A stretch of 20,130 bases of DNA from JAZLIL01 sp045617405 (GTDB lineage: Bacteria; Bacillota; Clostridia; Lachnospirales; Lachnospiraceae). The number at the start of each line of letters is the position of its first letter. Within the stretch, counting starts at the first letter, position 1. Under the pieces are notes generated by a model. It had not been told where the DNA came from. It made no database searches and saw only the letters and a program-made list of their open reading frames with translations. The stretch is taken from NCBI GenBank assembly GCA_045617405.1, contig JAZLIL010000023.1, positions 1 through 20,130 of the forward strand. The letters run 5' to 3'. The position numbers and the translations under genes are program-made. Of the stretch, positions 15,758-20,130 are shown piece by piece.

Positions 15758-15774
15758 CAGGGTGTCCTACCCTG
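15758..15774 (-). other. Hairpin directly after the protease stop codon
   Basis: CAGGGT and ACCCTG form a 6-bp stem with a 5-base loop immediately downstream of the TAA. An outer 8-bp inverted repeat (GACAGACC 15751-15758, GGTCTGTC 15788-15795) encloses it and could extend the structure over the stop codon. Confidence 0.4.
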
Positions 15775-17511
15775 TTAATAGCGGCGCGGTCTGTCATACC
15801 GGTAATCTTCGCAGTAATAATCGCCCCAACAATCATCATGACAGTCATCACCGCAGTAATAATCGCCCCAACAATCATCATGACAGTCATCTTCTTCATA
15901 CCAGTAGTTCCAGCTGTTTTCAAAGTCCCAGTCATCCCAGCCGTAATCGTCCCACATGCTGTCATCGTAGTATTCGCCGGCGTAATCCCATTCATTCCAG
16001 TCATAATCGTCTTCGTAGTAATCCCAGCCGTCCCAGTGGTCATCCCAGTATTCATGGTCTGAGCTTACGTCTGCCCCGCTTGAATTTACAAACTTCCCGA
16101 GCCACTCTATATAATCGCTGTCCAGACCGATGTTTGAAAAGATCTGCCTCATGCTCCTGTAATAGTCGGAATCTCCATAGGGAAGAGAAACCGCGATTCC
16201 CGTTAAACCGGCATCGCTTTTTGTACTTCTCACGTAAACAAGTGCAGCATTTATTGCAGAAGACAGTGCATCGGATTTCTCGGAATCGATGGAAGAAGCC
16301 ACCTCCATGATGTCGGTAATGTAGTACTCTGCCATGGATGTCTCATCAACTTCGTAAGAATCACCATATCCGTAGTAATCCCAGTTCCAGCCGCCGTGGT
16401 TCCCTTTCTCCGCCATTGCCGGCAGAACTCTTCCGCCGATGCTTCGTCTTACCTTTCTGCTGTAATTCTTTCCGAGCAAGGTGTTTTCGTTGTCATAAGC
16501 AAAATCTGTCCAGGCTGTATATAGAACCTTAAGCATGGACATATCAATTACAGCCATAATCGAGCGGTCCCCGAATTCGGTATCCCTTTCGTTAGCCAAA
16601 ACCATGTCATCGGAAATAATCCTTCCCAGTTCCTCTGTCGGTATGGACGGGTTTTCATACAGCTTTTTCACCCAGTTGGTGTAATTCCACCCGAGACCGG
16701 ATTCGAAATCTTCCGAAAGCACCATGTAATCACAGTAGTCGTAAAAGGCGCAGCATACCTCAAGACAGCTCATGAGACAGCAGTCCATGCCTACAAAATC
16801 GAAGTATACTCCGGCTGCCTTCAGGGCTCTTTGCATTTCATCTATGGTAAGGGCAGCGTTTTCATCTCGCACCCATTCATCATAACCAAAACCGTAAACC
16901 GGTCCGCCGCCGTGGTCCCAGAAGTGGAGAATGTATCTGTCCGCCGGATAGTTCTGTACACCCCAGATGATAAAATCACGCAGCGATTCCTCTGCCGTAC
17001 AGTCAAGCTGTCCCAGATCGTCCTTTACAAGAGAAAGACCTTCACCGTTAACCTTGTAAATCTGGCTGCGGTCAGATGCTATTCCGTACCTTGCGCTCCA
17101 GTTCCTTGTTCCGAGCGTCTCCACAAGAATGTTTACCCTGTCGGAAGAACCGGCGGCAACAATCTCGGAAAGATCCGTGCTCGCCTCGCCGTCATCGCTT
17201 TCAAGATTGGAACCGTTCATGTAAACAAGAACAGTAACCGTGTCGGTTCCGTCTCCTTTCAGCTGCACCTGCGCATTTCTTACCGCGCCGTCCCCGAGAT
17301 TATCCCTGATATCGATAGCGGTCGGCACGATGTCACCTGAGCCCACACCTTCCCTGTTCTTGTTTTTCTCTGTCTCTTCTTCTGTAGTACCTGCTTCTTC
17401 TACGTTTGCATCATCCTCAAAAAGAGAGCATGCCGTAAGCAAAAACAGCATGAACACAACCATCACAAAAGCAAGAAGTCTCTTAATATACCGAATAATA
17501 CTCTTTTCCAT
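15775..17511 (-). CDS. Clostripain-like (peptidase family C11) lipoprotein with repeated Trp/Tyr/Asp/Cys tail
   Basis: A 578-residue exported lipoprotein. A lysine/arginine-containing signal peptide ends in LTAC, giving a lipidated Cys28, followed by an acidic linker (about 30-60). The peptidase domain (about 90-470) has the clostripain His motif HFWDHGGGP (His200) and the Cys motif VGMDCCLMSCLE, with Cys245 at the usual nucleophile position. The family cleaves after Arg or Lys, often after self-processing. The last 96 residues (483-578) are unusual: 12 Trp, many Tyr and Asp, and two 14-residue copies of the type DDCHDDCWGDYYC. Only a weak purine-rich ribosome binding site (AGAAAGAAAG) precedes the ATG. 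It would act at the outer face of the membrane. No partner gene is adjacent. Confidence 0.85.
   Translation of the reverse strand: MEKSIIRYIKRLLAFVMVVFMLFLLTACSLFEDDANVEEAGTTEEETEKNKNREGVGSGDIVPTAIDIRDNLGDGAVRNAQVQLKGDGTDTVTVLVYMNGSNLESDDGEASTDLSEIVAAGSSDRVNILVETLGTRNWSARYGIASDRSQIYKVNGEGLSLVKDDLGQLDCTAEESLRDFIIWGVQNYPADRYILHFWDHGGGPVYGFGYDEWVRDENAALTIDEMQRALKAAGVYFDFVGMDCCLMSCLEVCCAFYDYCDYMVLSEDFESGLGWNYTNWVKKLYENPSIPTEELGRIISDDMVLANERDTEFGDRSIMAVIDMSMLKVLYTAWTDFAYDNENTLLGKNYSRKVRRSIGGRVLPAMAEKGNHGGWNWDYYGYGDSYEVDETSMAEYYITDIMEVASSIDSEKSDALSSAINAALVYVRSTKSDAGLTGIAVSLPYGDSDYYRSMRQIFSNIGLDSDYIEWLGKFVNSSGADVSSDHEYWDDHWDGWDYYEDDYDWNEWDYAGEYYDDSMWDDYGWDDWDFENSWNYWYEEDDCHDDCWGDYYCGDDCHDDCWGDYYCEDYRYDRPRRY
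15810..15891. repeat. Tandem 42-bp repeat inside the protease C-terminus
   Basis: Two copies (15810-15849 and 15852-15891) are identical over 40 bases with a period of 42, exactly 14 codons. They encode the duplicated Cys/His/Asp/Trp unit of the clostripain-like lipoprotein. Identity at silent positions points to a recent duplication and a likely site of copy-number variation. Confidence 0.9.
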
Positions 17512-17572
17512 GTTCTTTCTTTCTCTGTTTATGATACGGTTCGGTTTATCTCACTTACGTAATCCGCAAAAT

Positions 17573-17603
17573 TCTGCAGACTTGCTATTGCAATGTCTGC
17601 AGA
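17573..17603. other. Perfect 9-bp inverted repeat upstream of the protease gene
   Basis: TCTGCAGAC and GTCTGCAGA flank a 13-base centre that itself contains TTGC/GCAA arms. It lies 62-92 bases before the protease ATG and about 145 bases after the end of the DUF1934 gene. It could be an operator, a leader stem, or a weak terminator (ATTTT follows on the minus strand). The rest of the 17512-17746 gap shows no gene. Confidence 0.45.
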
Positions 17604-17746
17604 GTTACTCCAACTTCAATTTTGTCTCTTTTAAGTATGTCAATGCGATTCGCAATCCGCTTCGCTGCCTGCTCACAAGTGAAATCAAGGGAATGCGGTG
17701 GCCAAAGTTATTCATCAATAAACGAAAAACCTGCTTTTTCCAATTC

Positions 17747-18148
17747 TTACATGATTACATCTATCACAATGTGCTTTTCTTCCGGTTCGCCTCCGCTAAT
17801 TGCCATCAGGTAGTCACAGGCAACCCGGAGCAGCTTTTCGCCCTCTGAAACGATGAGCCTTACAGTATCGATTTCAAGAGTCATGTCGCCGGCAAAGGTC
17901 GTGTAGATGCACGAGGTCTTCCTGCCGACTTCAAACCGCATAGGGCTTCCCATACCTTCACGTGCTATCGAAAGCTCGTCCGGGGCAAGCCTGAGTGTGC
18001 TCTTCACGGGCGGTTCGCCGCTTGCAATTACTTCATCGTAAAAGACAACATATCTGTCATCCTTTTTAAAAAGGCGGCCGCGGTATTCCGAAGCAATTGT
18101 GTCATCGCCCGTTAGACCCCGCAGCCGTATTGTAATCTCTTTTTTCAT
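17747..18148 (-). CDS. DUF1934 (YwiB-like) small beta-barrel protein
   Basis: A 133-residue protein resembling the DUF1934/YwiB family of Firmicutes, which is predicted to fold as a small beta barrel of calycin type and has no established function. Visible family features are the N-terminal strand ITIRLRGLTGDD, the VVFYDE turn followed by a Thr-rich strand, a MRFEVG strand and the closing DYLMAISGGEPEEKHIVIDV. The start at 18148 (MKKEITIRL) has AAAGGATG upstream and gives family-like length; an in-frame ATG at 18190 would add 14 basic residues and lacks a better binding site. It follows ddl by 73 bases on the same strand and is probably cotranscribed with it. Confidence 0.75.
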   Translation of the reverse strand: MKKEITIRLRGLTGDDTIASEYRGRLFKKDDRYVVFYDEVIASGEPPVKSTLRLAPDELSIAREGMGSPMRFEVGRKTSCIYTTFAGDMTLEIDTVRLIVSEGEKLLRVACDYLMAISGGEPEEKHIVIDVIM

Positions 18149-18221
18149 TGTACATCCTTTACCGGCTTTTTTGTGCCGTTCGGTTTTCATATCCGAAAAC
18201 TCAAAGAAAAACCGGTACTGT

Positions 18222-19277
18222 CTACCTCTTGAAAGCAGACATAATCAGCTTGTCGATAAGTTCTTTCTTCGGAAGGCCCGCTGCCTCGCAAAGCGACGGA
18301 TACATGCTGATCGCTGTAAATCCGGGCATCGAGTTGAGTTCGTTGAAGATTACGCGGTTTGTGCCTTTCTCAAGGAAGAAATCAACTCTTGAAAGCGAGA
18401 AGCCGTCTACGGCCTTAAAAATCTCGATGGCGTCACGGCGGATCTCCTCCGCCTTACCTTCAGGAAGTTCGGGATTGATTACGGTGTCGCTGTCGGGGTT
18501 ATTGTACTTTGCATCGTAGGTGTAGAATGTGTCTGCCGCAAGAATCTCGCCGACGCCCGAAGCCATCGGTACACCTGCCGAGAACACGGCACACTCGAGC
18601 TCACGTCCGATGATGGTCTCTTCCACGAGAATCTTTGAATCAACCTCTGCTGCCTCGACAAGGGCTTTCTTCAGTTCTGCCCTGTTCGAAGCCTTGTTTA
18701 CTCCGCACGACGAGCCTGCGTTTGACGGCTTAACAAAAACAGGATAATCAAGGGCCGCCTCAACACGTGAGCACACAACCTCCACATCGGAAAGCTCGCG
18801 CTTGTAAACGGGAACATACTTCGCCTGGGCAATTCCGAGCGGCTCGACAAGGACCTTGGTAACGAGCTTATCCATTGTTACCGAGGATGAAAGAATACCG
18901 CATCCGACATACGGAATACCTGCAAGCGTGAAAAGACCCTGGATTGATCCGTCCTCGCCGTTCTTACCGTGAAGGACAGGGAACACAACATCGATACTGA
19001 TGAGCTCCGTCGTTCCGTCTGCGCGGATAATCAGGATGCCCTTATGCTCCGTGTCCGGAGAAATGATAGCCTTTGCTGTTCCGTTAACCCATGAACCGTC
19101 CTCAATGCTTCCGACAGATTTTGTGAGGAGCCACCTTCCGTCCTTTGTTATTCCGATAAGGACAGTCTCGTACTTCTCGCCATCCATTCCCGAAATAACA
19201 TTAACAGCACTTTTACATGATACTTCGTGTTCCGTTGAAACGCCGCCGAAGATGACGGCTACAGTCCTTTTGCTCAT
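18222..19277 (-). CDS. ddl: D-alanine-D-alanine ligase
   Basis: A 351-residue cytoplasmic ATP-grasp ligase that joins two D-alanines for peptidoglycan synthesis. Motifs in order: VIFGGVSTEHEVS (9-20, first D-Ala site), HGKNGEDGSIQG (103-114), TMDK (134-137), VKPSNAGSSCGV (182-193), TFYTYDAKY (250-258) and FNELNSMPGFT (311-321). The Tyr in the FYTYDAKY loop is the form found in D-Ala-D-Ala enzymes rather than in vancomycin-resistance D-Ala-D-Lac ligases. The start at 19277 (MSKRTVAVIF) has TGGAG seven bases upstream; the frame remains open to 19343, but that extension overlaps this binding site and has no family match. It leads the DUF1934 gene and diverges from ispE. Confidence 0.95.
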   Translation of the reverse strand: MSKRTVAVIFGGVSTEHEVSCKSAVNVISGMDGEKYETVLIGITKDGRWLLTKSVGSIEDGSWVNGTAKAIISPDTEHKGILIIRADGTTELISIDVVFPVLHGKNGEDGSIQGLFTLAGIPYVGCGILSSSVTMDKLVTKVLVEPLGIAQAKYVPVYKRELSDVEVVCSRVEAALDYPVFVKPSNAGSSCGVNKASNRAELKKALVEAAEVDSKILVEETIIGRELECAVFSAGVPMASGVGEILAADTFYTYDAKYNNPDSDTVINPELPEGKAEEIRRDAIEIFKAVDGFSLSRVDFFLEKGTNRVIFNELNSMPGFTAISMYPSLCEAAGLPKKELIDKLIMSAFKR

Positions 19278-19593
19278 AATTTTCTCCATTCCGCGGGTAC
19301 GCCGCAGCGCTGACAGTGAGGAAAGCCCTGCTCTCTTTCGCACTAACCCTCCCTCAAAAATGTACTACGAAACCACTTAAAATACAACCCTCTTGATTAA
19401 GGTCGCCCGTTTGGATTATAATGTTCTGTGGGTTTGTGATCACTTATGGGATCATGAAAAATCGAGATGCCGGGCATCGCTTGGGCTTTAGGAATCCGTG
19501 CTATCGCGAAAACAGGCAGGCAATATAATCCGGTTAATATAAGCTTAAGCACCGGCGGTGTTCAGTGACTTTTACAGGTATTTTGGAGACCTT
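19278..19593. other. Divergent intergenic region between ddl and ispE
   Basis: A 316-base non-coding stretch. It holds a strong plus-strand promoter (19393-19422), a leader of about 165 bases before ispE containing the inverted repeats TGATC/GATCA (about 19439-19456) and GATGC-CGG-GCATC (19466-19478), and a second TATAAT-like hexamer near 19517. The ddl promoter is not clear. No tRNA, small RNA or riboswitch class was recognised. Confidence 0.6.
19393..19422 (+). promoter_or_regulatory. Sigma-A promoter upstream of ispE
   Basis: TTGATT (19393-19398) and a consensus TATAAT (19417-19422) are separated by 18 bases, predicting a start near 19429. The -10 region is nearly palindromic, so a minus-strand -10 also exists, but without a matching -35. 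Confidence 0.65.
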
Positions 19594-20130
19594 ATGCAGA
19601 CGATTGACATAAAAGCTTATGCGAAAATAAATCTTGCCCTTGATGTTGTCGGAACAAGACCGGACGGGTACCACGAGGTGAGGATGATTATGCAGACCAT
19701 CAACCTCTATGACAGACTCAAACTCGGTCTTTTATCACAGCCGGGAATCACTGTAAGGAGCAATCTGAGCTTTCTGCCAAGCGACGAAGGAAATCTCGCT
19801 TACCGTGCCGCAAAACTCTTCCTTGAAGAGACGGGATGCAAATCAGGTGTTCATATAAACCTCACCAAGAAGATCCCCGTTGCTGCAGGAATGGCCGGCG
19901 GCAGCTCTGATGCGGCAGCTGTTCTGATAGGGCTCAACGAGCTTTTTTCAACGGGACTTTCAAAGAAGCAGCTCTCGGAACTCGGTGTCAGAATAGGTGC
20001 GGACGTTCCCTTCTGTATTCTTGGCGGAACCGCTCTAGCAGAAGGTATCGGCGAAAAGCTGACGCCCCTCCGGCCAATTACAAAGGGCTTCTGCCTGATC
20101 GTTAATCCGCTGTTTTCTGTTTCCACGCCA
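19594..20130 (+). CDS. ispE: 4-diphosphocytidyl-2-C-methyl-D-erythritol kinase (IspE), 3' part missing
   Basis: The first 179 codons of a GHMP-family kinase, cut by the right edge; the full protein is usually about 280-300 residues. It phosphorylates the 2-hydroxyl of CDP-methylerythritol in the MEP route to isoprenoids, in the cytoplasm. Evidence is the N-terminal IKAYAKINLALDVVGTRPDGYHEV with catalytic Lys11, the glycine-rich ATP loop IPVAAGMAGGSSDAAA (94-109) and GADVPFC with the catalytic Asp near 137. GGAG lies seven bases before the ATG. It starts divergently from ddl under a good promoter. Nothing unusual is seen in the visible part. Confidence 0.96.
   Translation, partial: MQTIDIKAYAKINLALDVVGTRPDGYHEVRMIMQTINLYDRLKLGLLSQPGITVRSNLSFLPSDEGNLAYRAAKLFLEETGCKSGVHINLTKKIPVAAGMAGGSSDAAAVLIGLNELFSTGLSKKQLSELGVRIGADVPFCILGGTALAEGIGEKLTPLRPITKGFCLIVNPLFSVSTP

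Noticed and set aside
15810..15891. CRISPR-like direct repeat
   Set aside because: There are only two copies, separated by two bases with no spacer, and the repeat is explained by an in-frame protein repeat.
15675..16310. Open frames with repetitive sequence on both strands (126, 123 and 182 codons)
   Set aside because: They are shadows of the biased, repeated tail of the clostripain-like gene in other frames.
17240..17848. Plus-strand open frame of 202 codons
   Set aside because: It spans the start of the protease gene, the intergenic gap and the end of the DUF1934 gene antisense, with no motif or binding site.
18149..18190. Longer DUF1934 protein starting at 18190
   Set aside because: The 14 added residues are basic and unlike the family, and AAAGGATG upstream of 18148 is the better start signal.
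19278..19343. Longer D-alanine-D-alanine ligase starting at 19343
   Set aside because: The added residues have no family counterpart, and the TGGAG site positions the start at 19277.

Overview
The window looks like chromosomal DNA of a strictly anaerobic Firmicute, most likely a gut-type Clostridia (Lachnospiraceae-like). The reasons are strong AAGGAGG ribosome binding sites, an oxygen-sensitive glycyl radical enzyme with its radical-SAM activase, a 2-hydroxyacyl-CoA dehydratase-type pair, a clostripain-like lipoprotein, a DUF1934/YwiB protein, and the MEP-pathway gene ispE. No rRNA, tRNA, CRISPR array, insertion sequence or phage gene was seen. The genus assignment is inference.

Region 1 (1-5009, minus strand) is a complete dipeptide/oligopeptide-type ABC importer in the order substrate-binding lipoprotein, two permeases, two ATPases (dppABCDF-like). 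The last ATPase runs off the left edge. Two strong hairpins separate the lipoprotein gene from the rest.

Region 2 (5010-9225, plus strand) starts divergently from the importer. It encodes two subunits of the 2-hydroxyacyl-CoA dehydratase/benzoyl-CoA reductase superfamily and a family III (CaiB/BaiF) CoA-transferase, and closes with a long terminator. The first dehydratase-type subunit has lost all three positions expected to hold its [4Fe-4S] cluster, while the second keeps them. No ATP-dependent activator gene is present in the window.

Region 3 (9295-15729) holds a PucR-type regulator and a glycyl-radical activase in one minus-strand operon, divergent from a glycyl radical enzyme of unassigned substrate and a MatC-like carboxylate permease. 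The two divergent promoter regions (5010-5332 and 11490-11871) share a TTGTGCAA-type element that recurs at 32-bp spacing in each. This suggests one regulator, possibly the PucR protein, controls both blocks. The working model is a single anaerobic catabolic module: uptake (ABC importer and permease), radical C-C or C-X cleavage (glycyl radical enzyme), CoA activation (CoA-transferase), then dehydration or reduction of the thioester. The substrate cannot be read from the sequence. This combination does not match the glycyl radical loci I know (choline, propanediol, hydroxyproline, isethionate, arylacetate decarboxylase) and is the best candidate here for an undescribed system.

Region 4 (15758-20130) is mostly housekeeping: a clostripain-like lipoprotein with a peculiar Trp/Tyr/Asp/Cys-rich repeated tail, a DUF1934 protein, D-alanine-D-alanine ligase, and divergently the start of ispE, cut by the right edge.
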